From contig DATLQT010000031.1 of the NCBI GenBank assembly GCA_035535055.1, positions 3,062 to 67,061 of the forward strand: DNA of 64,000 bases. Direction: 5' to 3'. This document shows, in pieces, positions 26,492 to 35,051 of the stretch. The DNA is from UBA6019 sp035535055 (GTDB taxonomy: Bacteria; Chloroflexota; Dormibacteria; Dormibacterales; Dormibacteraceae). Under the pieces are notes generated by a model. The model was not told the DNA's origin and ran no database searches. It saw only the letters and a program-made list of their open reading frames with translations. Every line of letters begins with the position of its first letter. The first letter of the stretch is position 1. The position numbers and the translations under genes were made by a program.

Positions 26492-26524
26492 TCTTCTTCT
26501 TTCTTCCTCTTCGCTATGTCCTGA

Positions 26525-27088
26525 TCACGTGGACGGGCTCGGGCTCGGACTGCCCGATGGGGATGGGGACGGCGCTACCGGCGGGTTGTCCAGCGCTCCG
26601 CGGAACTTCACCACCGGGGCGGACGGGATGACGTACAGCTTGGCGTTTACGCCCACGCGGGCGTAGTAACCGCTGCCGTCGAAGTTCTGACCGCCGATCG
26701 ATAGGGTATACGAACGGCCCCCCTGCAAGGCGCAGGTCACCACCTGCGACGGCGGGTCGAGACCGAGCCCGCCGGACGCCGGCGGCCGGTTGATGGTGGC
26801 GGTCGGCGCGATCGACTCGGCCGCGAAGACGAGGTCGTCAACCGCCGTCCCGTCGGCCGCCGGCCCAGCCGGCGCGACCAGCTGCCAGGCGCCGGCGGGC
26901 GAGGCGCGCCTGGCGTCCATGACCTTGCCGTCGGAGCCCGCCAGCTTGAACTCGACTGTCTGGCCGGGCACGCAGGGCAGCAGCACGACGGGCGGCGGGG
27001 TCGCAGGGCCCTGGCGGGTCGCGAAGGCGTACACGGCGAGGGCCACGAGGACGGCTCCGAGCACGGCCGCTCCCTTCCAGTTGGTCAT
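26525..27088 (-). CDS. DUF4340-like membrane-anchored protein
   Basis: A 187-residue protein with an N-terminal membrane segment (GAAVLGAVLVALAVYAF), an extracytoplasmic beta-rich domain resembling DUF4340 (VEFKLAGSDGKVMDARR, YTLSIGGQNFDGSGYYARVG) and a Ser/Pro tail of PSPSPSGSPSPSPS type. DUF4340 proteins usually accompany GldG-type ABC systems, which is the case here: its start is 10 bases after the GldG-like gene. Confidence 0.7.
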   Translation of the reverse strand: MTNWKGAAVLGAVLVALAVYAFATRQGPATPPPVVLLPCVPGQTVEFKLAGSDGKVMDARRASPAGAWQLVAPAGPAADGTAVDDLVFAAESIAPTATINRPPASGGLGLDPPSQVVTCALQGGRSYTLSIGGQNFDGSGYYARVGVNAKLYVIPSAPVVKFRGALDNPPVAPSPSPSGSPSPSPST

Positions 27089-27098
27089 CTGGGCGGGG

Positions 27099-28643
27099 TC
27101 AGGTGAGGCGGCGGCGCCACCAGACGGCGATGCCGCCGAGGGCGACCAGCAGTGGCATCAGCAGCAGGGTGAGCCACAGGTTCAGGTTCTGCTGCTCCTG
27201 GGTGAGGCTCAACGTCTTGGCGGTGGAGGGCTTGGGGGGAATGGAGATCAGTTGCTCCTGGTCGGTCAGGTAGTCGAGCGAGCCCGTCAGCAGTTGGACG
27301 TTCTCGCCCTGCGCGAGGAGCGCCTCGTTCTCGGCGAAGGCGCCGGTGCCGACGGCCACGACCCGCGACTTGCGGGTGCCCGTCCCGGCCATCTCGCCCG
27401 TCTCCATGATCGTGAAGGGGCCGGCCTTGTCGCCCGTCTGCTGGGTGAAGGGCGGCTGGCGCGGCGTCGTGATGAGGAAGGAACTGGAGTTGGTCTGGGC
27501 GACCGCCGTCGTAGTGACGGCGGCGTTCGAGGTGGAGTTGATGGCGGTCGTCTCGGGGAAGAAGCTGACCCGGTTGTTGAGGCCGGTGGCGATCGGCGAG
27601 CTGCCGTAGTCGACGACCGCGACGGCGGTGGGCTCGTTGTTGGCGTGGTCGGCGGCGTCGGGTACGACCAGGCCACCGTCGAAGGCCAGCCCGAACGCTG
27701 CCAGGACGCTGTTGTAGCTGGCGATGACCTTGGTGTCCTGCCAGGGGTCGAGCGCGATCAGCAGCCGGCCTCCGCCCGCGAGGTAGCTGGTGAGGACCTT
27801 CACAGTGGCATCGGGCAGGACGGCGGTGGGCCGGACGATGGCGACCAGGTCGCAGCTGGTGGGGATGGTGGCTGCCTGCGAGAGGAGCAGGTTCTGGATG
27901 GTGAAGTTGTCCTTTAGGATCTGGTTCGACGCCTCCGAGTAGCCGAGAAGCGGGTCGGTGTTGGTGAGGTCGGCCTCGCCGTCCCCGCCCGCCCAGCAGA
28001 CGACCGGGGTGCGGACCGACTCCAGCTTCAAGAGCGCGGCGGTGATGTCGGACTCACCCTGGCTGCCGGCCCCGAGGATCTGACTCTTGCCCTGGTAGCG
28101 GATGACCACGGTGTCGAGAGCGGTCACGCCCTGGCTGCGAGCGGTCGCGGGATCGTTGTTGGGGTCGATGACCGTGAGCTTGATGCGCGCCGAGGCGGCC
28201 TGGTAGCGGGCGAGCAGGGTGTCGACGGTCTGATAGGAGGAATCGCTGCTGTTGTCCCAAAGGGTGATGTCGGCCTCCGAGGTCAGCCGGTGGGCCACGT
28301 CGACCGATTCCGGGGCGAGGGTGTTGATCTGGTAGCGGGTCAGGTCGAGCGATTGGCTGCTGCGCGCCGCCAGCACGTTGACGGCGACCAGGATCCCGAC
28401 GACCACCGCGGTGACCAGCACGCTCAGGGTCCCAAAGCGCGAGCGCCGGCTGGAGACGAGGTCGCGAGCCGCAGTCGGGTCGAGGATCACGTATGAGATC
28501 ACCAGTGCCAGGCCGGCGATCAGAGGGTAGGAGGCGCTGCCGGTGACCTTTTGCTCCACCAGCACGTCGGAGCCGCCCACGAAGAGGAGGACGACGCCGA
28601 GCAGCAGGCAGCCGATCGCCAGCCGCCGCTCCCAGCCGCTCAT
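27099..28643 (-). CDS. GldG-like ABC transporter auxiliary membrane protein
   Basis: A 514-residue protein: three N-terminal membrane helices, a long extracytoplasmic domain of the GldG/DUF4350 kind (SVDVAHRLTSEADITLW, RIKLTVIDPNNDPATARSQGV, GGRLLIALDPW), and a C-terminal helix before WWRRRLT. The start at 28643 overlaps the stop of the permease as ATGA; a longer upstream frame is shadow of the permease gene. Part of a GldA-GldF-GldG-DUF4340 group; in non-gliding bacteria this set has no established substrate. Confidence 0.8.
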   Translation of the reverse strand: MSGWERRLAIGCLLLGVVLLFVGGSDVLVEQKVTGSASYPLIAGLALVISYVILDPTAARDLVSSRRSRFGTLSVLVTAVVVGILVAVNVLAARSSQSLDLTRYQINTLAPESVDVAHRLTSEADITLWDNSSDSSYQTVDTLLARYQAASARIKLTVIDPNNDPATARSQGVTALDTVVIRYQGKSQILGAGSQGESDITAALLKLESVRTPVVCWAGGDGEADLTNTDPLLGYSEASNQILKDNFTIQNLLLSQAATIPTSCDLVAIVRPTAVLPDATVKVLTSYLAGGGRLLIALDPWQDTKVIASYNSVLAAFGLAFDGGLVVPDAADHANNEPTAVAVVDYGSSPIATGLNNRVSFFPETTAINSTSNAAVTTTAVAQTNSSSFLITTPRQPPFTQQTGDKAGPFTIMETGEMAGTGTRKSRVVAVGTGAFAENEALLAQGENVQLLTGSLDYLTDQEQLISIPPKPSTAKTLSLTQEQQNLNLWLTLLLMPLLVALGGIAVWWRRRLT

Positions 28644-29572
28644 CTCCACTTCCTCGACTCGAGGACGCGGGTCGCCAGGAAGAGCGAGCCGAAGGTCAGC
28701 GTCAGGAAATAGACCGCGTCCTTGAGGGCGATCTGGCCCTGGCTGAAGCCCTGGTAGCGGTTGGAGGCTCCGAGGTAGTCGAAGAAGCCGGCGTAGGGCT
28801 GCGCGAGGAACTGGGACGCGGTGCCGCAGTAATAGAGGATCAGCAGGGCGCCGAAAGTCAGGAAGGCGGCGACGATCTGGTTTTGGGTGATGCTCGAGCA
28901 GAGCACGCCGATCGCGATGAAGGACGCGCCCAGCGCGAGCAGGCCGAGGTAGCCGGAGAGCAGGAGGCCGAGGTCGACGTCCCCGAAGCTCAGCGGGACG
29001 CCCAGCAGGTGGACGCTGACATGCGGCAGGTAGACCAGGAAGAGGACGACGTAGACCAGCGTGAAGCTGAACATCAGGCCGAAGAAGGCGAGCGACCCGA
29101 GCCACTTGCCCGCCACCAGCTCCCAGTCGCGGACCGGGGAGGTCAGCAGCATCTCGAGCGTGCCCTGGCGGCGCTCCTCGGCCAGCACCCGCATCGTGGT
29201 CAGCGGGACGATGGGCAGGATCAGCAGGAACGCGACCAGGCTGAAGACCGAATCCATGCTCGCCTGGTTGCCGACGAGCACCGGCGTCAGGTAGCCGAAC
29301 CAGGAGACGATGAGGATCACGACCGGGGTGATGACCCAGCCGATCGGAGAGACCAGAAAGCTGCCCACCTCGCGGCCGGCGATGGCCAGCACGCGAGTGA
29401 TGCCCGAGCCGTAGATCGGCTCGTACATCCCTCCTCGGACCCAGGCCGGCTCTGCGACCGCCTCCGGGTCCGGCTCGGGCTCCATCTCGGGCTCCGGCGC
29501 CGGCGCGTCGGCGACAGTCTCCTCGACCGCCGGCTCCGGGGCGGCGGCCGGCTTTTTCCTCACGCGGGCCAT
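28640..29572 (-). CDS. ABC-2 type permease, GldF-like
   Basis: A 310-residue protein: a Pro/Glu-rich cytoplasmic N-terminus (PEPEMEPEPDPEAV), then six membrane helices typical of ABC-2 permeases with the cytoplasmic EERRQGTLEMLLTSPVRDWE segment that contacts the ATPase. The ATG at 29572 is 13 bases inside the end of the ATPase gene, so the two are coupled. Works with the ATPase at 29560 and the GldG-like protein. Confidence 0.85.
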   Translation of the reverse strand: MARVRKKPAAAPEPAVEETVADAPAPEPEMEPEPDPEAVAEPAWVRGGMYEPIYGSGITRVLAIAGREVGSFLVSPIGWVITPVVILIVSWFGYLTPVLVGNQASMDSVFSLVAFLLILPIVPLTTMRVLAEERRQGTLEMLLTSPVRDWELVAGKWLGSLAFFGLMFSFTLVYVVLFLVYLPHVSVHLLGVPLSFGDVDLGLLLSGYLGLLALGASFIAIGVLCSSITQNQIVAAFLTFGALLILYYCGTASQFLAQPYAGFFDYLGASNRYQGFSQGQIALKDAVYFLTLTFGSLFLATRVLESRKWR

Positions 29573-30513
29573 GTCTGTGGCTCCTCGGTGGTGAGGGAGA
29601 TGAACACGTCCTCCAGGCTGAGGCTCCGGGAGTGGAGCTCGCGAAGTCCGAAACCGGCTCGCACCACCACCCGGGCGAGGTCCTCGCGGGGGTCGGCGCC
29701 GGTACTGTGGACCGCGATCCGGCACTCGCCTGCGGGCAGCGGGGTGGCCTCGACCGAGTCCAGGCCCTTGATCGCGCTCACCTTCTTGAGGACCGCCTCG
29801 GAGTCGCCGCGGACGATCATCTCAACGTCGACCCCGTGGCCCTCGCTCATCCGCCGAGCGAGGTCGTCGGGCCGGTCGTCGGCGACCAGCACGCCGCGAT
29901 TGATGATGACCACCCGGTCGCAGGTGGCGCTCACCTCGGGAAGGATGTGGCTGCTCAGGATCACCGTGTGGTCTCTGCCCAGGGCGACGATCAGGTCGCG
30001 GGTCTCCCGCGTCTGGGCGGGATCGAGGCCGCTGGTTGGCTCGTCCAGGATCAAAAGATCGGGGTCGTGGACGACCGCCTGCGCCAGGCCGACGCGCTGG
30101 CGAAGCCCCTTGGAGAGTCTCCCTATCACCTCGCGGCGCCGGTCCTCGAGGCCGCACGCGGTCAGGACGTAGTCGATCCGGCCCCGGCGCCGGGACGGCG
30201 CCACCCCGCGGAGCTTGCAGCAGAGCTCCAGGTAGCCCTCGACGCGCATCTCGTTGTACAGAGGGTTGCTCTCCGGCAGGTAGCCGATGCGGCGCCGGAC
30301 CTCGAGCGGGTTGCTGAACACGTCGAACCCGGCCACCGAGGCCGTTCCCGAGGTGGCGGACAGGTAGCCGGTCAGGATCCGCATCGTGGTCGACTTGCCG
30401 GCTCCGTTGGGGCCGAGAAAGCCGAGGATCTCCCCCTGCGGCACCGAGAAGCTGATCTCGTCGACAGCGACCCGGGTTCCGTAGCTCTTGCTGAGTTCGT
30501 GTACTTCGATCAA
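29560..30513 (-). CDS. ABC transporter ATPase, GldA-like
   Basis: A 317-residue ATPase: Walker A GPNGAGKST at about residues 35-43, Q-loop YLPESNPLY, signature LSKGLRQRVGLAQA, Walker B LLILDEPTSGLDP, switch His in ILSSH. The C-terminal ~90 residues match the GldA/DUF4162 region. First gene of the operon running to 26525. Confidence 0.9.
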   Translation of the reverse strand: MIEVHELSKSYGTRVAVDEISFSVPQGEILGFLGPNGAGKSTTMRILTGYLSATSGTASVAGFDVFSNPLEVRRRIGYLPESNPLYNEMRVEGYLELCCKLRGVAPSRRRGRIDYVLTACGLEDRRREVIGRLSKGLRQRVGLAQAVVHDPDLLILDEPTSGLDPAQTRETRDLIVALGRDHTVILSSHILPEVSATCDRVVIINRGVLVADDRPDDLARRMSEGHGVDVEMIVRGDSEAVLKKVSAIKGLDSVEATPLPAGECRIAVHSTGADPREDLARVVVRAGFGLRELHSRSLSLEDVFISLTTEEPQTWPA

Positions 30514-30618
30514 GGCCGACTGAAAAGCCTACCGGAGGGCTACCTTGCTGGTGGTGACGGGCGCGATCATCGCAATCGGTGAGGGGCTATGGGCAAGAGG
30601 GGGCGGCCCCAGCTGAAG

Positions 30619-31395
30619 ATGACCGCTGCCATCATCGCCATCGGCGACGAGCTGCTGAGCGGCTACACGGTGGACACCAACTCCAACTGGATCGCCCAGC
30701 GGCTGCGGGCGCTCGGCGTCGCCCTCAAGAGGACGAGCCAGATCCGCGACCGCGAGCCGGAGATCGTGGAGCAGGTTCGCCGGGACCTGGCCGACCCCGA
30801 GGTGGACACAGTCTTCCTCACCGGGGGTCTCGGGCCGACGCCCGACGACCGCACCTTCTCCGCCCTCGCCGCCGCCCTGGGCCGCGAGCTGGTGGTGGTC
30901 GAGGAGGTCCGCGACCGGATCGAGGGCCGGCTGCACCGGATGCTGAAGGCGGGGCTGATCGACAGTGCCGAGCTCAACGAGGGGCACCTGCGCATGGCCC
31001 GGATCCCCGCCGGGGCGGCCGCGGTCCTCAGCAACCGGATCGGCAGCGCGCCCTCCCCGGTTTACGAGGTGGACGGCACCCGGATCTTCGTCCTGCCCGG
31101 CGTGCCGCCCGAGATGAAGGCGATCTTCGCCGAGGAGATCGAGCCCGGCTACCTCGCCGGTGGCACCGCGCTGACGGTGCGGGAGCTGCGCATCCGGTTC
31201 GCCGTCGAGGGCCGCTTCTACCCGGTGTTGAAGGAGCTCGAGGAGACGCACCCGGAGGTGGCCGTCGGCTCCTACCCGAACTTCGAGAGCAAGGAGCTGA
31301 CCCTCCGCTGCACCGGCGCCGACCCGGCCCGGGTCGAGGACGCGCTCGGCATCCTCCGGAGGTCCGCCACCTCGCTCGGCTACACGGTCGGGTAG
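30619..31395 (+). CDS. CinA-like molybdopterin-binding (MoaB/MPT) domain protein
   Basis: A 258-residue protein with the MoCF_biosynth domain: IIAIGDELLSGYTVDTN, LTGGLGPTPDD and VFVLPGVPPEMKAIF-type motifs, then the CinA alpha-beta subdomain (VGSYPNFESKELTLR). The C-terminal nicotinamide-nucleotide amidase half of full CinA is absent, as in the YfaY/archaeal type. ATG 30619 is preferred to 30589, as MTAAIIAIGDE is the normal opening. The next gene starts two bases after the stop. Confidence 0.85.
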   Translation: MTAAIIAIGDELLSGYTVDTNSNWIAQRLRALGVALKRTSQIRDREPEIVEQVRRDLADPEVDTVFLTGGLGPTPDDRTFSALAAALGRELVVVEEVRDRIEGRLHRMLKAGLIDSAELNEGHLRMARIPAGAAAVLSNRIGSAPSPVYEVDGTRIFVLPGVPPEMKAIFAEEIEPGYLAGGTALTVRELRIRFAVEGRFYPVLKELEETHPEVAVGSYPNFESKELTLRCTGADPARVEDALGILRRSATSLGYTVG

Positions 31396-31396
31396 C

Positions 31397-33097
31397 TTGG
31401 AAGGAGAGCTGACGGCGGGGACGATCGTCGGGATTTTCTTCGAGCAGGCCCGCAACCGCGGTGAGCGGCCGATGACCCACCGCTGGGCGCAGGGCGGCTG
31501 GCAGGCGGTCAGCTGGAGCGAGGCCGCCCGCAGCGTCGAGCGGATCGGGGGAGCGCTGGTCGGGCTCGGCGTCGAACCCGGCGAGGCAGTGCTACTGATC
31601 TCCGAAAACCGGGTCGAGTGGATCCTTGCCGACCTCGGGATCCAGGCCGCCGGCGGGGTCACCGTCCCGGTCTACCCGACCAGCACCCCCGACTCCATCG
31701 CCAAGATCTCCGCCAATTGCGGCGCTCGGCTCGCCATCTCGGGCAGCCCCGAGCTGGTCGCCAAGCTGCCGAAGGATGTGACGGTCATGGCCGTCGATGA
31801 CGACCTTGCCGGATGGATGGAGAGCGGGCCGCCGGCGGAGGCGTCAGCTGAGCTGAAGCGCCGCCTGGCAGCGCTGAAACCCTCCGACGTCGCCACGATC
31901 ATCTACACCTCGGGGACCACCGGCGACCCCAAGGGCGTGGTCCTCCCCCACTCCAACTTCGTTGAGATGGCGCGGTCGAGCCTGGAGGTCTTCCCGGTCG
32001 GCAGCGAGGACGTGATGATCTCCTTCCTGCCCTTCTCGCACGTCTTCGAGCGCCAGTCAGGGCTGGTGGTGGGCCTGCTGGCCGGCGGCCAGGGGTTCAT
32101 CTCCCGCGGGCTGGACCGTCTGGCCGAGGACATCGCGTCGGTCAACCCGACGGTGCTGCTGGGCGTGCCGCGGATGTTCGAGAAGATCGTGGACCGCATC
32201 CAGGCCGAGGTCGCCAGGCAGCCGCGCTGGAAACGCTGGCTCTTCAACTCCGCCGTCGCCGGACGGCTCGGCCCGCTCGGCGGGGTGATCCTGAAACCGG
32301 TCCGGCAACGGATCGGAGGAACCCGGCTCCGGATGTTCGTCAGCGGCGGTGCGCCCCTGGCGGAGTCGGTGGAATCCTTCTTCTGGCGGCTCGGGATCCC
32401 GATCTACAACGGCTGGGGCATGACCGAGACTACCTCAGGTGCCATCGCCAACAGTCCTGGCTCCCACCGCTACGGCACGGTGGGCAAGGCGATGCCGGGG
32501 GTCGAGATCCGCTTCGACGAGGACGGCGAGCTGCTGGTGAAGAGCCCCGGGGTGATGCGCGGGTACAGCCAAAACCAGGAGGCCACGGACGAGGTTCTCG
32601 AGGACGGCTGGCTCAGGACGGGGGACATCGCAGAGGTGGATTCCGATGGCTTCGTGCGGATAACGGACCGCAAAAAGGACCTCATGAAGACGTCGGACGG
32701 CAAGTTCGTGGCTCCGCAGCCGATCGAGTCCGCCCTCCAGGCCACGGCCATGGTGGAGACGGCGGTCCTGGTCGGCGAGGGCCGGCCGTACGTCACCGCG
32801 CTGATCGTGCCGAAGTGGGACAACGTCCTCGGCGACCTGGGGCTGGCGGGTAACCCGCCGGAGATGGTGGACGAACCCCGCGTCATGGCCGCGGTCCAGG
32901 GCGCGGTGGACTCGGTGAACGCCAAGCTTGCGCACTGGGAGACGGTCAAATACTTCCGTCTACTGCCGCGCGACTTCGAGGAGTCGGAGGGGGAGCGGAC
33001 GCCGTCGCTGAAGATCAAACGGAAGACCATCCGCGAGAACTATTCCGATCTGATCGACGCCATGTACGCGGAGGGCGCCCGCAACAGACCCGCGTAG
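31397..33097 (+). CDS. Long-chain fatty acid-CoA ligase (AMP-forming)
   Basis: A 566-residue ANL enzyme of the FadD15/long-chain type: IYTSGTTGDPKGVVLPHSN, GWGMTETTSGAIANSPG, WLRTGDIAEVDSDGFVRITD, then RKKDLMKTSDGKFVAPQPIE, which is typical of the long-chain group. The start is TTG 31397, immediately after the CinA-like stop. Membrane association through surface helices is expected from the family. Confidence 0.85.
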   Translation: MEGELTAGTIVGIFFEQARNRGERPMTHRWAQGGWQAVSWSEAARSVERIGGALVGLGVEPGEAVLLISENRVEWILADLGIQAAGGVTVPVYPTSTPDSIAKISANCGARLAISGSPELVAKLPKDVTVMAVDDDLAGWMESGPPAEASAELKRRLAALKPSDVATIIYTSGTTGDPKGVVLPHSNFVEMARSSLEVFPVGSEDVMISFLPFSHVFERQSGLVVGLLAGGQGFISRGLDRLAEDIASVNPTVLLGVPRMFEKIVDRIQAEVARQPRWKRWLFNSAVAGRLGPLGGVILKPVRQRIGGTRLRMFVSGGAPLAESVESFFWRLGIPIYNGWGMTETTSGAIANSPGSHRYGTVGKAMPGVEIRFDEDGELLVKSPGVMRGYSQNQEATDEVLEDGWLRTGDIAEVDSDGFVRITDRKKDLMKTSDGKFVAPQPIESALQATAMVETAVLVGEGRPYVTALIVPKWDNVLGDLGLAGNPPEMVDEPRVMAAVQGAVDSVNAKLAHWETVKYFRLLPRDFEESEGERTPSLKIKRKTIRENYSDLIDAMYAEGARNRPA

Positions 33098-33164
33098 GCC
33101 AAGCCCGCCTGACCGGTCGGGATAGCGTCGCGCCGAGATCAGGAAGAGGGGCCCCGCTTGCCCG

Positions 33165-33953
33165 CTACGCCATCGTGTAGCCGCCCGAGACGCTGAGCGT
33201 CTGGCCGGTTACGTATGACGCGGCGTCTGACGCGAGGAACATCACCGCCGGCGCGATGTCCTCGGGTCGCCCGAGGCGGCGCAGCGGGTAGCTCTTGGCG
33301 ATCTTCTCGAGCACCTCGTCGCTGAACTGCTCGCCTTGCCTGCCGGACCACATCGATCCCTCGCCGAAGTCACCGCCGGCGTCCTTCCGGCCGGGGATGA
33401 AGCCCGGGCAGACGACGTTGAGGCGGATGCCCTTGGAGCCGACCTCGCGCGCGAGCGACTTCGACATCGCGATGATCCCCGCCTTGGCGCCGGAGTAGAC
33501 GGTCTCTCGCCACTCCCCCATCCGGCCGGCATCGGAACCGATCGAGACCACGGCGCCGGCGCGCTGCTCGACCATCGAGTCGAGGACGGCGCGAGTGCAG
33601 TTGATGAAGCCCCAGAAGTTGATGGCGACCTCGCGCTCCCACTCCTCGCGGGGTTTCTCCATGAACAGCCGGTCGATGGTGCCCCCAGCGCAGTTGACCA
33701 GGACGTCGATGCGGCCGTGGATCTCCATGGCGCGGGCGGCCATCGCCTGGGTCGACTCCCAGCTGGAGACGTCGGTGCGGTGGGCGGCGGCGCCGCCGCC
33801 GGCCTCGTCGGCGACCTGAACCGCGCGCGCCTCATCGATGTCGGCGATCAGCACTCGGGCGCCTTCGGCGGCGAAGCCGAGGACGATGCCGCGCCCGATG
33901 TTGTTGGCGCCCCCGGTGACGATCACCGATTTGCCGGCCAGGCCCAGGTCCAC
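33165..33953 (-). CDS. SDR-family oxidoreductase
   Basis: A 262-residue short-chain dehydrogenase: cofactor motif TGGANNIGRG near residue 14, LIADID (acidic residue favouring NAD), NCAGG, catalytic Ser in SIGSDAG, and YSGAKAG (YxxxK). C-terminal AASYVTGQTLSVSGGY is typical. Substrate unknown; related proteins act on hydroxyacyl-CoA. It precedes a thiolase/CoA-rich region but on its own. Confidence 0.82.
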   Translation of the reverse strand: MDLGLAGKSVIVTGGANNIGRGIVLGFAAEGARVLIADIDEARAVQVADEAGGGAAAHRTDVSSWESTQAMAARAMEIHGRIDVLVNCAGGTIDRLFMEKPREEWEREVAINFWGFINCTRAVLDSMVEQRAGAVVSIGSDAGRMGEWRETVYSGAKAGIIAMSKSLAREVGSKGIRLNVVCPGFIPGRKDAGGDFGEGSMWSGRQGEQFSDEVLEKIAKSYPLRRLGRPEDIAPAVMFLASDAASYVTGQTLSVSGGYTMA

Positions 33954-33974
33954 GACGCTGAAGATTACCGGCTG

Positions 33975-35003
33975 CTACGAGGGCCTCGCTCGCCGGCGCA
34001 GCGGGCCTGCCAGCCAGAGGAGCACCACGGCGACCATCCCCTTGACAGGGGAGTGCCGCGGCGGCTCTGGCCGGGGGGACTTCTCCGCCGCAGGCGGCGC
34101 CGCGAGAGGGGCGGGCCGATCGGCTTGCGTGGGCTTAACCAGCGATTCCCGGCCGTTGGGCTGCTCGACCGGGACGGGGTAGAGCATCGAATTCACCTCG
34201 ACCCCGAGCATCGTCACGATGCCGAGGAAGTAGAAGTAGACCATCAGCAGGAAGAGCAGCCCAAAGCTCTTTCCGTAGGTGGCGGCCGTGCCGGTGAGGC
34301 GCAGGTAGAGCGGAAAGACAAGCGAGAGCACCTCGAAGAGCGCCCCGGCAAGGAGCGCGCCCGGCCAGACCTTGCCCCAGTCCTGGCGGCGGTTGGGTAC
34401 CACGAAGTATATGCAGAGGAAGAGCGCGAACCCGGCGCCGACGCCGATCGCCGCCTGCAGGAGGAAGGCCACGAGCCCGTTGGCGAGGAGGCTCGGCAGG
34501 TAGGGCAGCTGGTGGAGCAGGCCGAGCAGGGTAGTGGTGACGAGCATCAGGCCCCCGAAAAGGGTGAGCAGGAAGACCATGCCGATGCTCATCAGCACTC
34601 CCTTCAGCAGCGGGCGCTGGTGGGTGTGATAGATCACCGCGAAGGCCTGCTCCATGGTCCGGAAGAGGCCCGCACCGCTCCAGACGAGGCCGGCGAAGCC
34701 GACCAGGAAGAAGATCCCGCTCCTCTGGTGGAAGAGGCTCAGGGCCTGCAGGGCCTGCTGCTGGGCGGCGTGGTCGGGGATGATCGAGATCACCGTCGAG
34801 TAGACCCTCTGCGACCCCACCCCGACCCGGCCGAGGAGCAGGCCGATCACGGCCGCCATCACCAGCACGATCGGGAAAAGCGACTGGAGGAAGTTCCAGG
34901 CGATGATCACCGCCCAATTGAAGGCGTTGTCCTGGCCGAGCTTGGTAAAGAGCCGCCCGGGCCAGGACGCCCGCGCCGAAGCCGCCACCGAGGGAAGGTT
35001 CAT
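33975..35003 (-). CDS. YihY/BrkB-family inner membrane protein
   Basis: A 342-residue protein with six membrane helices and the family pattern: NAFNWAVIIAWNFLQSLFPI, FLVGFAGLVWSGAGLFRTME, RPLLKGVLMSIGMVFLL, PNRRQDWGKVWPGALLAG, GKSFGLLFLLMVYFYFLGIV. The C-terminal ~50 residues are Pro/Arg-rich with a further hydrophobic patch. Often misnamed ribonuclease BN; function unsettled. A 7-7-7 inverted repeat abuts its start codon. Confidence 0.85.
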   Translation of the reverse strand: MNLPSVAASARASWPGRLFTKLGQDNAFNWAVIIAWNFLQSLFPIVLVMAAVIGLLLGRVGVGSQRVYSTVISIIPDHAAQQQALQALSLFHQRSGIFFLVGFAGLVWSGAGLFRTMEQAFAVIYHTHQRPLLKGVLMSIGMVFLLTLFGGLMLVTTTLLGLLHQLPYLPSLLANGLVAFLLQAAIGVGAGFALFLCIYFVVPNRRQDWGKVWPGALLAGALFEVLSLVFPLYLRLTGTAATYGKSFGLLFLLMVYFYFLGIVTMLGVEVNSMLYPVPVEQPNGRESLVKPTQADRPAPLAAPPAAEKSPRPEPPRHSPVKGMVAVVLLWLAGPLRRRARPS

Positions 35004-35024
35004 CTTGATAGCAAAGATATCAAG
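35004..35024. promoter_or_regulatory. HAIR-like inverted repeat at the start of the BrkB gene
   Basis: CTTGATA (35004-35010), seven bases, TATCAAG (35018-35024): a perfect 7-7-7 inverted repeat touching the ATG at 35003. The HspR operator (HAIR) is CTTGAGT-N7-ACTCAAG, so outer bases and spacing agree and the two inner bases differ. Divergent gene is absent, so it should act on the minus-strand YihY/BrkB gene. Confidence 0.55.
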
Positions 35025-35051
35025 TAAGGTGCCGCCGCGATGGCGAGCCGG

